From assembly GCA_025667525.1 (NCBI GenBank), contig CM046878.1, forward strand, positions 519,134,274-519,198,273: DNA of 64,000 bases. The letters run 5' to 3'. Both the position numbers and the translations under genes were made by a program. Positions 1-10,743 of this stretch are shown here, in pieces. Below the pieces are notes generated by a model that worked only from the letters and a program-made list of their open reading frames with translations, did not search any database and was not told the DNA's origin. The DNA is from Glebionis coronaria. Taxonomy: Eukaryota; Streptophyta; Magnoliopsida; Asterales; Asteraceae. Each line of letters begins with the position of its first letter. The first letter of the stretch is position 1.

Positions 1-1
1 T

Positions 2-2881
2 AAGAGATGCAAAAGTTCCTTTTAGACTTTCGACAAACGGATTGATCTCATTTTTAAACACCTCGTTCATATGTTCAAAAGCCCATTCTCCGGCATTTAA
101 GCCATTTGAAGTCGTACAATCCAAAATGACCTTGTCAAAATTAGTAAAGTATTGATTAATCTCTTGCAAGTTTAACCATACAGTGCTAACAGGTGGAAGA
201 TCCTTTGGAATTTCCTTAGGACCTTCCATATTGACAAGTGTAGGAAATGTACTAGGGTTTTCTTCATCTAATATGTAGGTCGGTGCTGTTATGAGATCTT
301 TGTCCATATGGAAGCGAATTCTAAAATCCGTTTTTGCAAGCTCCTTGTTCAATTTAAAATAATCACACACGGGATATTTTGCAGAATTGTATGACCGATC
401 CTCATCAACTAGATCCTTACTTGTTCGATCATCGGGAAAAACAATCGGGTCTAAGGCCAATCCTAATTGAGTTGCATTATAAAGTCTAGGACTATGTCTT
501 AAAGCTTGTTTTGCATATCGTGGATTAGGGGGAAGGCCTTTTTGACGAGATAAGTTAAATTCTCTAAACGAAGCATCAAATAAGTGCACTAGTTGAGAAG
601 CAGCATATTGTCTTAACAGCAAGTAATCTAGACTTCTAATCTTATTAGTAGCATTAATCTCCATTTCATTCTTCTTAGACTCGAGTGATTCAAAATCCGT
701 TTGAAGTTTTTGAAAATTAGTGACCACTAACTCCTTTTCTTTAAGTTCATTAGTCAGATTAGCTCTTAAGTTTTCAATTTCTTGCAAGTGACCCATTTGT
801 TTGTTTCTAAAATGATCATATTCGGGATTAGTTAGAACACTAGACGAAGGCACTAATTCCAAGGTTTGAACTTTCTCATTGCTTAAGGCAAGCTCATCAG
901 ACAAATTATTATTCTTAGCTAAGGTTTCTAAGAGTGCAGCATTCATTTGGCTAAGTAATGTAGCAGGAACCATGACCAAATCTTGTTGAGCAGGAGTAGG
1001 CGTATGCGAAATGGGTCCCGGTTGTGATTCACTCAAAGTCTGGGGACTCACATTGATATTGCTATCATTGTTTGTCTCCTCATTTGAAAGACTCACCACC
1101 GAAGATTCATTCGAATCAGCACTCTCTTGCACAACTTGATGTGGTTGAATACTAGCATCAGTGGTATTATCGGTGGTATTAATAAGTACCTCAGATCTCT
1201 TTTCTGGCCCTAAGCTGGAGATAGTTGCCATGAGAGCAGCCTTTGCAGATTGAAAGTCATCACAGTCTGAGTCATACGCATCGAGATCATCTGCTTGGTA
1301 TGCTGCATTCTGTGTGATGACCGTGTCTTGTTCAGCAATCCCTGGATCAGCAAGAAATGCAACCTCCTCTTCATCAAGTTCCCTTCCTTGTGCCTGAGCA
1401 TTCACCAGATAGATCTTTTCTGCAAACCATTGTCCATCCCTTCTCCTCTTGGGTTTCTTACAATCCCTGGACATATGACCCTCTTCCTTGCAGTTGTAGC
1501 ATGTAATCATTCGCAATTTGCCCGTGGAATTAGCCCGTGGAGCAGGATTGACCATTGGAGCCTGATTGACTGTGCGAACATTGGTAGTTGATGTGGTAGG
1601 TCTCCCCTGATATGGTTGAATAGGCTGAACCATTACCCTGCCATTCTCAATAGTAGCTTGTTGGCGAGAATTGGATGAATTCCTCAACTGATTGTTGGTA
1701 GGAGCTGATCCCCTAAATCCTCGTTTGCTTAAAGTCCTTGTGAGATAAGCAGACATTGTGGTTAACACTTCAACTGGATCAGCACCTTGTTTGAATACAG
1801 GAACGGGGACTTCCTCATCATCACAGTACATTGCTTGGTCTTGAGCTGCATAATCACTAGAAGGAATACTCATTTGATCAGGGTAGCTTGTTGGATATGC
1901 TGCATTCTCTTGATAAGAAGAATATGAAGATTGAGCATAAGGTGCAATACTTGCTGGGTGAGGTTGTGTAGCATATTGTGATGAAGGTGCACTGAACCGA
2001 TATTGTTGCTGATGTGAGGTGGTTGGTTGTGGTAAAATCGAGTATTGGGGAAAGGTGGGTGTCATGTAAGGTGATGGATGATAGGCTTGATGTCCCAAAA
2101 TATAAGGAGTGTTGTTGTGAGACAAGCTTGGTTGATTCGCCATCAAAGCTAATGAATCAGGGTACATACCTCGTGGAGAACGGTGCATGATCACATGTTT
2201 CTCATGCTGCTGAAAAAAAGCATATAGTTGATCCAAATTGCACTTATGCAAATCCCTGGTTAACTTAACATCGGTAATGTACTCACCCCATTCAGCTTGA
2301 GGTAGAGTATTCAAGAATTTGGTGTTAACCTGGAATGGTGCAATCACAAGATTGTATACATTCAGATCATTCATGAGTGTGGTGAATCTGAAGTAATAAT
2401 CGTGAAGCGTTTCCCCTGGGTTGTACGTGAATCTATCAAACAGGTCATACAACTGACATTCCCTTTCCTGTTTGGTGAGAGACGCACCTTGTAGCAACAC
2501 CTTAAGACGTTCCCATAAATCCTTTGCCACCGTATACTGACTTACCATCCTATAGATGTCATGGGGAAGAGCTTGGAGAATTGTTTGAAGAGCTTTTTCG
2601 TCTGCATCGGCAACAAGTTGTTGGGCTGGTGTAAGTTCTTCAAATTCTCTTGGTCGAGTCACATTGTTGACCACTATGGTACCATAGTCAAGTGGACCAT
2701 TTAAAATTGACTTAACCATAAGCCTCCCATAAACCGGTTTTCCCTTAAGATAAGACATCATCCGGCCTTGCCATGCTTCAAAAACTTCTTTGATGAGCAT
2801 TGGCGGGCGATTATCCGTTCCCGTAATGACGGAAATATCCGTTAGTGATGTCATCTGAGGCATTACTGAATTCGGATTCAT
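2..2881 (-). CDS. gag: Copia Gag, partial, uninterrupted to the window edge (A1)
   Basis: Gag builds the cytoplasmic particle that packages element RNA. The start is ATG at 2881, opening MNPNSVMPQM. I read all 960 codons to position 2 and found no stop, so this copy is open where A2 has a nonsense codon. The N-terminal third is the Gag-polypeptide domain typical of Copia (AWQGRMMSYL near residue 36). A CCHC zinc knuckle, CYNCKEEGHMSRDC, is encoded near 1505-1464 and is followed by a basic KKPKRRR stretch. After the knuckle comes an unusually long Ser/Thr- and coiled-coil-rich extension. The minisatellite leader and primer site lie upstream. The C-terminus is outside the window. Confidence 0.92.
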   Translation of the reverse strand, partial: MNPNSVMPQMTSLTDISVITGTDNRPPMLIKEVFEAWQGRMMSYLKGKPVYGRLMVKSILNGPLDYGTIVVNNVTRPREFEELTPAQQLVADADEKALQTILQALPHDIYRMVSQYTVAKDLWERLKVLLQGASLTKQERECQLYDLFDRFTYNPGETLHDYYFRFTTLMNDLNVYNLVIAPFQVNTKFLNTLPQAEWGEYITDVKLTRDLHKCNLDQLYAFFQQHEKHVIMHRSPRGMYPDSLALMANQPSLSHNNTPYILGHQAYHPSPYMTPTFPQYSILPQPTTSHQQQYRFSAPSSQYATQPHPASIAPYAQSSYSSYQENAAYPTSYPDQMSIPSSDYAAQDQAMYCDDEEVPVPVFKQGADPVEVLTTMSAYLTRTLSKRGFRGSAPTNNQLRNSSNSRQQATIENGRVMVQPIQPYQGRPTTSTTNVRTVNQAPMVNPAPRANSTGKLRMITCYNCKEEGHMSRDCKKPKRRRDGQWFAEKIYLVNAQAQGRELDEEEVAFLADPGIAEQDTVITQNAAYQADDLDAYDSDCDDFQSAKAALMATISSLGPEKRSEVLINTTDNTTDASIQPHQVVQESADSNESSVVSLSNEETNNDSNINVSPQTLSESQPGPISHTPTPAQQDLVMVPATLLSQMNAALLETLAKNNNLSDELALSNEKVQTLELVPSSSVLTNPEYDHFRNKQMGHLQEIENLRANLTNELKEKELVVTNFQKLQTDFESLESKKNEMEINATNKIRSLDYLLLRQYAASQLVHLFDASFREFNLSRQKGLPPNPRYAKQALRHSPRLYNATQLGLALDPIVFPDDRTSKDLVDEDRSYNSAKYPVCDYFKLNKELAKTDFRIRFHMDKDLITAPTYILDEENPSTFPTLVNMEGPKEIPKDLPPVSTVWLNLQEINQYFTNFDKVILDCTTSNGLNAGEWAFEHMNEVFKNEINPFVESLKGTFASL

Positions 2882-3020
2882 TTTGTTAACTTCAAAGAGA
2901 CAAAGATTATCGGTTGATCGAGCAGTGAAGTAAAGCTTGTGAATTGTGTTGAGTTTTTGTTGTAAGAAACCAAGATTAAATCCTCTAAAAAATCGTCGAA
3001 AAAACAAGCAAAATAACCCT

Positions 3021-3425
3021 TGATTCGGAACTTTTTGTTGATTCGGAAGTTTGATTCGGAAGATTTGGCTTGGAATTACCTTGATTCGGAACTTTTGGCT
3101 TGATCCGGAACTTCTTGGTTCGGAACTTCTTGGTTCGGAACTTTTGGCTTGATCCGGAACTTCTTGGTTCGGAAGTTCTTGGTTCGGAACTTCTTGATCC
3201 GAAACTTCTTGATCCGGAAGTTCTTGGTTCGGAACTTCTTGATCCGGAACTTCTTGATCCGGAACTTCTTGGTTCGGAAGTTCTTGGTTCGGAACTTCTT
3301 GATCCGGAACTTCTTGATCCGGAACTTCTTGATCCGGAACTTCTTGATCCGGAACTTCTTGATCCGGAAGTTCTTGGTTCGGAACTTTCCTTGGTTGATC
3401 CGGAACTTGTTGGTTCGGAACTTTT
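3021..3425 (-). repeat. 5' leader minisatellite of A1 (15-bp CCGGAAC/TCGGAAC units)
   Basis: This is a tandem array of about 15-bp units alternating between TTCTTGATCCGGAAC and TTCTTGGTTCGGAAC, with looser 18-20-bp spacing at the left end. It lies between the primer site and the gag start. It is open in several frames only because the unit length is a multiple of three, and those translations are pure repeats. I treat it as a noncoding leader array. A2 has the equivalent array at 24951-25445. Confidence 0.95.
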
Positions 3426-3675
3426 GCTGGGTAATCAGAAACCTTAATACGATGAACAGTCGACCACTAATATGAAGATTAAACCCAGATTTTGACCAAA
3501 TGACCCAAAAAGTTTTGTGATTTCAACAATAATAAGTAAAAACTAATACTTATCCACTAATCCCAATCACAAAAACACCAAAAATACCAAGAATCAAGAT
3601 GAATCTTCTTAAAGAACACTAATACAATCAAAAACTAAAAAACCACACAAATCACTACCTTAAATCACCCCATAG

Positions 3676-3688
3676 CTCTTGATACCAA
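3676..3688 (-). other. Primer binding site of A1
   Basis: On the minus strand the two bases TT separate the LTR end from TGGTATCAAGAGC. This matches the plant initiator-Met primer site TGGTATCAGAGC with one inserted A. It fixes the element orientation and the inner LTR edge. Confidence 0.9.
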
Positions 3689-3690
3689 AT

Positions 3691-4017
3691 GTAGAATATT
3701 GATAACCTATGAATCTATGAAGGGGGTTGATGATTTCTAGAGAGAGAAAGTTAGAGAGAGAAAGTGAGAGAAACTATGTGTTATTTCATTAAGTGGAAAC
3801 TAGAAAATGACAACCACCAACCCCTTTCCATGGTGGAAAGGGGTATTTATACTTCCAAGCTACATGGGCTTGGGCCGGTCCATGACAAGCCCATGGACCG
3901 GTTCTTACTTAACTTAATAAGCAACTAATAACTATTTGTTAACTACGAGCTATTACAACATTAATAATATTGTGGAGTGACCGATACTTCTAATATACGT
4001 AAAACGTATTTCTAACA
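3691..4017 (-). mobile_element. 5' LTR of A1 (327 bp)
   Basis: In the element sense it runs TGTTAGAAATACG... to ...ATTCTACA. A TATAAATA box lies on the minus strand in the 3840s. A perfect 10-bp inverted repeat (CCGGTCCATG / CATGGACCGG) sits about 25 bp upstream of that box. It is homologous to the two LTRs of A2 but carries more differences from them than they do from each other. Confidence 0.93.
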
Positions 4018-4848
4018 AATGAACTTAGGGAGAAATTGGCTAAACTTAAGAAAAGCAAAGAGGTTGATTTAGGTTGCTCAAGTTGTGAGAAACTTAGATT
4101 AGAGAATGATGATCTCAAGAGCACCTCCATTAAATTGGAAAAGTTCATGAAAGGTACTAGTGCTCTTGATGATATGTTAAACAAACAAGTTCATTCTAAG
4201 GAAAAACTTGGTCTAGGTTTTAACTCAAATGAAGCCTCAACTAGTGAACCAAAACAAGTCAGGTTTTCACAGAAAACACTTTCTGGACGCGGTTCCACAT
4301 CTTATGGCGCGGTTCCTTATCACTATGGAACCGCGGCCATAGATAAGGTACCGCGGCCAGAAGTTGATTTTTGTGAAAACTCTAAACTTTTTGAAAAATC
4401 TAAGTTAAATGAAAAACCAAAGCATCTTACTGTTAATAAGGTTCAATTACCCATACTTGACGACAATGCTATTAGTAAGTTCTATAAGCCGTTAAGTAAA
4501 CCTCTCATAGGAAATAGAAGTTTATCTAGATTATCTTCTACTCCACCTAGAGTACGGAATGACTCTAAGCCTAGAAGTAGAACGACAACGCCTACAAGGG
4601 ATAATCAAAACAACTCACGAACTAGAAGTAAAACTCCAACACCTAGAAAGAATGATAATAACTCTAAACCTAGATCAAACACACCTAGGAGAAGTAATAA
4701 ACAACAAAATGGTTACATGAATTACTACCCTCCTCCATTTTGTTATCCATGGGGAATCCCCACCTCATTCATTCATCCCAACCAAATGCAAAGGATGTTT
4801 GGAACTAACAATTTTGGACCCATGAGATATTGGGGACCAAATGTTTGA
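4018..4848 (+). pseudogene. gag: Gag C-terminal and linker region of element B
   Basis: The reading frame is already open at 4018 (NELREKLAKLKKSK), so the first ATG at 4036 is not the true start; A1 interrupts the gene. The protein is a Lys/Glu coiled-coil segment, then a CSSCEKLRLENDD motif typical of the Copia gag-protease linker. A basic Ser/Thr/Pro/Arg-rich stretch (about residues 170-230) and a Tyr/Pro-rich tail follow. Positions 4288-4360, inside the coding region, hold a palindromic GCGG/CCGC cassette that also occurs outside coding sequence in this element. The frame stops at 4846-4848, and the protease continues in another frame, so there is an indel near 4850-4875. Confidence 0.85.
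4288..4360 (+). repeat. Palindromic cassette B1 (inside gag linker)
   Basis: Four half-sites occur in alternating orientation: GCGGTTCCACATCTTAT, GCGGTTCCTTATC, GGAACCGCGG and GATAAGGTACCGCGG. Together they could fold into a strong hairpin. The same design occurs at 26250-26316 and 27667-27745 of this element. Confidence 0.85.
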
Positions 4849-4874
4849 TCTTGTGTATTGTTACCTAGATATGC

Positions 4875-5516
4875 TTGGGAATTGATTTGGAGCCCGATGA
4901 GTGGATTAAGGATAGTGGATGTTCTAAACACATGACGGGTAATCGAAGTTTGTTCTCGCATTACAAAGCATATGATGGAGGTAACGTCACATTCGCTAGT
5001 AGTCTACGTGGTAATATCATTGGCAAAGGTACGGTTTCTCTTGACTCCATGACCATTGAAAATGTTGAGCACGTAGATAACTTAGGTTTTAATCTTTTAA
5101 GTATAGGTCAAATTTGTGATAATAAGTGTAAGGTCATCTTTTCAGAACATGACAGTGAAATCGTAAAAGATGGAAAAGTCATTGGAAAAGGTGTTAGAAA
5201 GCATGGGCTTTATGTCATGAAGGTTAATAAGAAGTCAAAAGACAACATATGTCTTGCGACTATAGATGATAGTTCTACTCTTTGGCATAGGAGATTAGGT
5301 CACGCTAATATGCGTTTAATTCAATCTTTAGTCTCTAAGGAGTTGGTAAGACACCTCCCCAAGATTAAGTTTGATAGTCACTTTTGTGATGCTTGCAAAG
5401 TTGGAAAGCAAGTTCACTCAAGTCACAAAGCCAAGAACTTGGTTTCGACCTCTCGGTGCTTAGAGCTCCTATATGGATCTCTTTGGACCTTCCGCCATAC
5501 GGAGTTATGGAGGTAA
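4875..5516 (+). pseudogene. pol: Protease and GAG-pre-integrase segment of element B
   Basis: The Copia aspartic protease active site is seen as DSGCSKHMTG near residue 13. The GAG-pre-integrase zinc-binding domain follows (LWHRRLGHANMRLIQSL, then CDACKVGKQ). This segment is in a different frame from both the upstream linker and the downstream integrase. The last 20 or so residues are out of frame: comparison with the Copia pattern places a deletion of about two bases near 5468-5472. The segment is therefore a frameshifted part of one original gag-pol ORF, not a gene in its own right. Confidence 0.88.
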
Positions 5517-7905
5517 CCTTTATACCCTAGTTATAGTTGACGACTATTCTAGATTCACTTGGACTAGATTTTTGGCATCTAAGAATGAAGCTTTCGATCT
5601 TTTCGAAATCTTTAGTCGAAGAATTCAAAATCAACTAGGATGTTCAATTGTTTCTATTAGGACGGATCATGGTAGGGAATTTGATAATGAAGTGCAATTT
5701 GGTGCCTTTTGTGAAGCTCATGGTATTACCCATAACTTCTCGGCTCCTCGCACTCCACAATCAAATGGGGTAGTTGAAAGGAAGAATAGGACTCTCCAAG
5801 AGATGAGTAGGACGATGTTAAACGAGCAATCGTTGCCTCAAAAGTTTTGGTGCAATGTCGTAGATACATCGACTTATATTCTCAACCGAATTCTTATTCG
5901 ACCTTTCCTAGGAAAGACCCCCTATGAGATTTTTAAAGGTAAGAAACCCTCATTAGAATACTTTAGGGTGTTTGGAAGCAAGTGCTTTATCCTCAACACC
6001 AAAGTCTACCTTACCAAGTTTGACCCAAAGTCTTACGAAGGTATTCTTTTAGGTTATTCCCAAACTAGTAAGGCCTACATAGTCCTAAATAGAACCTCAG
6101 GGGTTATTGAAGAATCACTCAACGTAACCTTTGATGAAACCCCTCCTTCACCCAAGACACCACCATTGGTTGATGATGACTTGGATGAATTAGAAGTAGT
6201 TAAAGCCAAAGAGGTTAGAAAAATAGGAGTTGAAGACCTTAGTGTTGAAAAGGAAGTAAATATTAAGGAATCTAGGGATCATACTCTCAATAATGTCATT
6301 GGTGACTTAAATCAAAGGACCCTAAGATCTCAAGTCCAAAATCAAAGAAACTTCTTTTGTTTTGTCTCCTTGATTGAACCTAAGAATGTTAAAGAAGCTT
6401 TGACGGATGAGAGTTGGGTCATTGCGATGCAAGAAGAATTGAATCAATTCATTGCCAATGATGTTTGGGAACTTGTTCCTCCACCTAGAAGTTCTACCAT
6501 TATAGGAACCAAATGGGTATTCAGGAATAAGTTAGATGAGAATGGTGTTGTGTCTCGTAACAAGGCTAGACTTGTAGCTCAAGGCTATAATCAACAAGAA
6601 GGGATTGATTATGACGAGACATATGCACCGGTAGCTAGATTAGAATCAATTAGAATCCTTTTAGCGTACGTTTGTGCCTTAGATATTAAGCTTCAACAAA
6701 TGGATGTAAAGAGTGCATTTCTTAACGGTTTGATCAATGAGGAGGTATATGTGGCTCAACCTCCCGGCTTCATTGATTTTGAGAAACCGGACCATGTTTA
6801 CAAGCTTAAGAAAGCACTTTATGGACTCAAACAAGCACCCAAAGCTTGGTATGATAGACTTAAAGCGTTTCTTGTTAAACATGAGTATACCATGGGTATG
6901 GTAGACATTACACTCTTTATAAAGAAGAAAGGTTCTCACCTCATAATCGTACAAATATATGTTGATGACATTATATTTGGCTCAACTTGTCAAGAATTGT
7001 GTGATGACTTTGCCAAAATCATGCATGATGAGTTTGAAATGAGTATGATGGGAGAACTTAACTTCTTTTTAGGACTCCAAATTAAACAAATGGACGATGG
7101 TATTTTCTTTAGTCAATCTAAGTACGCTAAAGAAATGCTAAAGAAATTTGGATTAGAAGAATCTAGACCAATGAAGACCCCTATGGCCTCGGATACCAAA
7201 CTCACCGTAGATGATGATTGTGAGTCGGTAGACAACACCAAATATAGAGGTATGATTGGTAGTTTGTTGTACCTAACGGCAAGTCGACCGGATATCATGT
7301 TTAGTGTTTGCCTTTGTGCTCGCTTCCAAGAGGCTCCCAAAACCTCTCACCTTGAAGCGGTTAAGCGTATCTTCCGATACATTAAAGGCACTATACATTT
7401 AGGATTATGGTATCCTAAAGGGACCGGCGTAGAAACCATTGTCTACGCGGACTCGGATTTTGCGGGAGACTATGTGGACCGGAAAAGCACTAGTGGAGTT
7501 TGTACCTTCATGGGTTGTTGTTTAACTTCTTGGTTCTCCAAGAAACAAACCGCTCTTGCGATATCCACCACGGAAGCCGAGTATGTGAGTGCCGGTAAAG
7601 CATGTCAACAAGCTCTATGGATGAAGCAAGCGCTTGTTGATTACGGGATTTCTCTTGATGATGTTCCCATCATGTGCGATAATAAAGGCGCTATAGACCT
7701 AAGCAAGAATCCCGTGCAACATTCGCGAACCAAACACATAGAAATTAGACACCATTTCCTTAGGTATAATGTTCAAAAGGGGAACATTACTATTGAAAAG
7801 GTGCCCTCCGAGGACAACTTAGCCGATATCTTCACTAAGCCACTTAAGAGGGAACCTTTCAATTACTTGCGTCTAGGTCTAGGATTAATGGAACATCTTC
7901 CTTAA
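5473..7905 (+). pseudogene. pol: Integrase, reverse transcriptase and RNase H of element B
   Basis: This is the long open part of Copia pol, 810 residues. Integrase: MDLFGP supplies the first Asp, RTDHGREF the second at about residue 65, and GVVERKNRTL the Glu at about residue 102. The segment ends with the Copia 'LGYSQTSKAY' region. Reverse transcriptase: QMDVKSAFLNG and the catalytic IYVDDIIFG (about residue 495). RNase H: YADSDFAGD, STTEAEYVSA, CDNKGAIDL and NLADIFTKPL, ending at 7905. All catalytic motifs are present, but the frameshifts upstream mean no full polyprotein can be made from this copy. Confidence 0.95.
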
Positions 7906-8155
7906 ATTCCTTGCTTATTGTGTGTTTTCTATTACGACTTTGAGTCCTTGAGTCTTTTAAACTCCTTTTGAAAAATCTTCTCATCTCCTTTTCAAAACTC
8001 TCAAAGTCTCTTTCGAAAATGGTTGAGAAATTCGTTTGACATTGTTAATTCAATCTAAAAACGATTTTTCATAGATTCTCGCTATTAATATAGAGCTTAC
8101 ATAATTCATATGTATGATTCTCTCAAACATAGCAAGAACAAGATTGAATCATGGA

Positions 8156-8160
8156 GGATC
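8156..8160. repeat. Target site duplication of A2, left (GGATC)
   Basis: GGATC directly precedes the TGTAGAATC LTR edge and is repeated exactly at 26041-26045. This proves A2 inserted as a unit into element B. Confidence 0.97.
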
Positions 8161-8480
8161 TGTAGAATCTTGATAACCTATGAATCTATGAAGTGGGTTG
8201 ATGTTTTCTAGAGAGAGAAACTAGAGAGAGAAAGTGAGAGAAAATATGTGTCTTCTTTATTGAATGAAAACAAAAAATGAACAACAACCAATCCCTTTCC
8301 AAGGAGGAAAGGGGTATTTATACTTCCAAGCAACATTGGGCTTGGGCCGGTCCATGACAAGCCCATGGACCGGTTCTTACTTAACTTAATAAGTAATTTG
8401 TTAACTACGAGCTATTACAACATAAATAATATTGTAGAGTGACCGATACTTCTAATATACGTAAAAACGTATTTCTAACA
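8161..8480 (-). mobile_element. 3' LTR of A2 (320 bp)
   Basis: TG...CA ends. A TATAAATA box is on the minus strand at about 8315-8322, with a 10-bp perfect inverted repeat at 8347-8373 just upstream of it. It lacks 10 bp found in the 5' LTR within the run AAGTAACTAATAACTATTTG. Confidence 0.96.
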
Positions 8481-8495
8481 ATCTCCCCCTAAGGG
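8481..8495 (-). other. Polypurine tract of A2
   Basis: The minus strand reads CCCTTAGGGGGAGAT directly before the LTR start TGTTAGAAA. This is the plus-strand primer for reverse transcription and confirms the orientation. Similar AAGGGGGAG tracts on the same strand occur near 10343, 10549 and 15943. Confidence 0.93.
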
Positions 8496-8835
8496 AGGTC
8501 ACTCCACGTTACAAAGTTCTAAACCTAGCATACTATACTAAGTCTTCGTTCTTTAGCTCGTAGTCTTTTCTTCTTTTCTTTCTTTTGTTGTGAATATGTT
8601 GGTTTGATCTTTTTGGCTTTGGCTTGAGAGCATTGTTCTTTTGGCCTTTCACGTGCGATCTTTGCCTTCTTGTGAGTTTTGCCTCCTCGTGACTCCATGT
8701 TCCACACACTTATGTCTTTTTGTTGAATTCTCGAAAGTTTCAGAGTTTGGTACAGCGGAAGACTTTATCTTGTACTTTCTTAAATTTTTGCTAAACTTTG
8801 ATGCAGAAAAACATAAGCATGTGGGAACGACTTCT

Positions 8836-8940
8836 ACAGGTACACCGCAACACCACCGTCTTCACTGGTACACAGCAACGCCACCGTCTTCAACAGGTAC
8901 ACAGCAACGCCACCGTCTTTAACAGGTACACAGCAACGAC
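8836..8940 (-). repeat. 28-29-bp tandem repeat, about 3.6 copies
   Basis: Units begin ACAGGTACACAGCAACG and continue CCACCGTCTTCA. Unit starts lie at about 8836, 8864, 8893 and 8922, with one to three differences between copies. Confidence 0.9.
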
Positions 8941-9184
8941 ACGAATAAAATGGCTTTGAACATTTTATTCTAATTCGGTAGCATTTTACCTCCGGTCGGT
9001 GAAGACCGTTGGACGATATCAGATATCGTACCCGTGACGGATAGTTTCAATTAAGTAACTTCCTGACAGGATTTCGCGGGTAAACCCGTTCTCTTTATTC
9101 GACCGTCCAAAGCTGACTGCGAACATAAAGAGTGAATCACTTGGATAAATTATCCTTGTGATTTGAAGCCGTCAATTCATGAAA

Positions 9185-9580
9185 CCTGGAACAAGTGAAT
9201 TTCAATTAAGATTTTCACCATCATTGCTTTCCAGTTATCACGAGCTCAATTCATAAAGAATCTTGCACGTCACCTACCAAGTGCTGTTTGATGTTAACAC
9301 TAGAAGGATTTCCACTCGTCACTGTGATCAATAAAGATTCACTCTGAGTGTTCTGGCAAGATCATATGATAATGCGTAGAGGCCTGGAACGAGTTTAAGT
9401 TCAATTAAGAATTAAACCACTGTTTCCTTCCAGTTTTTCACAAGATTGGTTCTAAAAGAACCGCACGTGTAACCTACCATGAGCTTGTTTGATGTTGGCT
9501 CAAGCAGGATTTCCATCTTCATTGTAATACTTGCGTATTACTCGGATGTTCTGGCAATGTTACAGGAATACTGCGTAGGA
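9185..9580 (-). repeat. Diverged 198-bp tandem duplication
   Basis: Two head-to-tail copies start with CCTGGAAC(A/G)AGT at 9185 and 9383. Shared blocks are TTCAATTAAGA, CTTCCAGTT/CTTTCCAGTT, GCACGTCACCTACCA/GCACGTGTAACCTACCA, TTTGATGTT, AGGATTTCCA, TGTTCTGGCAA and GCGTAG. The order and spacing are kept despite marked divergence, which implies an old duplication or constraint. Confidence 0.8.
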
Positions 9581-10743
9581 CTCATGAAAATCTCTTACTT
9601 TTCACAGTGTGTGAGAAAGCAAGGAATAAATGGAAAGTGTCCTAATGAGACTTTTGATGATCTCTTGGCTCTAGACTCGATTGTGCGTTTTGATTTAGTG
9701 AGCCATGGCTGGAGAGGAGTGCCACCTTTTCAATACCAGTCTATTCGGAGTGAATAAACCAATACATAACGTGTTGATCTCCGTGTGATTAAAACAAATA
9801 CCTTTTGAGAGATATTTGAGTTAGCTGGGAAGGGTTGTGCATTGCATCACTGGGTCCATGATTTCTTTCTTCAATACCGAGAATCATTAGCAAAAATGAC
9901 CTCAATAGCATATGTATTGACCCGGTTTCTGCCTAAAGTTGTAAGGAGGGCTTCTTTCTTTACACCCTTTATCTTTACAATTCTTTTTCATTCTTCAACC
10001 CCTTCAATGCTTACCACTACGTCATCACTAGCACCTTGTTGTGATTTTTCCAGTGCTAGCTTAAGTACTTGGTCGGCATTCAGCTACGTTCACATTCTTT
10101 CTCCATCTTTCCTAGGACTTCTAATTCTATCTAGGGAATTGTCCTTGGGAAGATTCCATCGGCTCTGATGAATCATTGGACTAAACCTATTCCTACCACC
10201 CTTTTGTCACCACATTCGTCGTGAATTAAGCGTGTTTTGGGAAGGAATTGCCACCATGAAAAATCATTGAAAATCACCTAAAGTACTTGTGATATTGAAA
10301 TCAAAAGTTTCGTACCTTAGGTGTTTTTTATCATCAAAAACGCTCCCCCTTAATATGTGCTTTACACATATTAAGTTGGATTATCGTTAAATCTTTTTCA
10401 TCTTTTAGCCAAGTATCACTTAAGTCTCCTTAATCCCATTTTCTCCCCTTATCCAAAATGTTAACCATTAATATTTGGGATATTGAATGGATTAACCGGT
10501 CTTTGGGTAAAAAATGAAATCGATGTTTGGCCATAGAACATGTGAATGCTCCCCCTTAAGTTAATAAGGGATAGTTGTAGTGCTTTAGTATGATATATTT
10601 TGAAAGATTTAGAATCTCGTGAGAAATTCTTGAAGAATTATCATACCTTAACACTACATCAAGCCGTACAAGCACAGTATTCACAAATATACATATTCAC
10701 AATTGAAAAACCAATATAAAGTGGACCTGAAATGTACGACCCA

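Larger units (their letters stand above)
1..4017 (-). mobile_element. Copia element A1, 5' part (runs off the left window edge)
   Basis: This is a Ty1/Copia retrotransposon read on the minus strand. In element order it shows its 5' LTR at 4017-3691, a primer site, a CCGGAA-rich minisatellite and gag. Positions 1-4017 align almost base for base with 21928-26040 of element A2, so both are one family. The right end meets plus-strand Sirevirus coding sequence at 4018. The expected target duplication there would be AATGA (4018-4022), but its partner lies outside the window. The TNT1-94-like assignment comes from the gag and pol seen in A2. Confidence 0.93.
4018..8160 (+). mobile_element. Sirevirus-type Copia element B, 5'-proximal surviving half
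   Basis: This is plus-strand gag-linker and pol sequence cut on the left by A1 and on the right by A2. Element B resumes at 26046 after the GGATC duplication. The Sirevirus assignment rests on repeated AGGGGGAG polypurine tracts before the 3' LTR, a 1.29-kb LTR and an extra small ORF after pol (family knowledge). Its 5' LTR and most of gag are not in the window. Positions 7906-8160 are post-pol noncoding sequence. Confidence 0.9.
8496..10743 (-). other. 3' noncoding region of A2
   Basis: No supported gene lies in these 2.2 kb; the short ORFs here look random. It holds a 28-29-bp tandem repeat (8836-8940), a diverged 198-bp tandem duplication (9185-9580) and two internal polypurine-like tracts, TAAGGGGGAGCG (about 10341-10352) and CTTAAGGGGGAGC (about 10546-10558). 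The function is unknown. Confidence 0.75.

Noticed and set aside
3100..3475. Overlapping open frames across the A1 minisatellite
   Set aside because: The 15-bp unit keeps every frame open; the translations are pure repeats of the unit.
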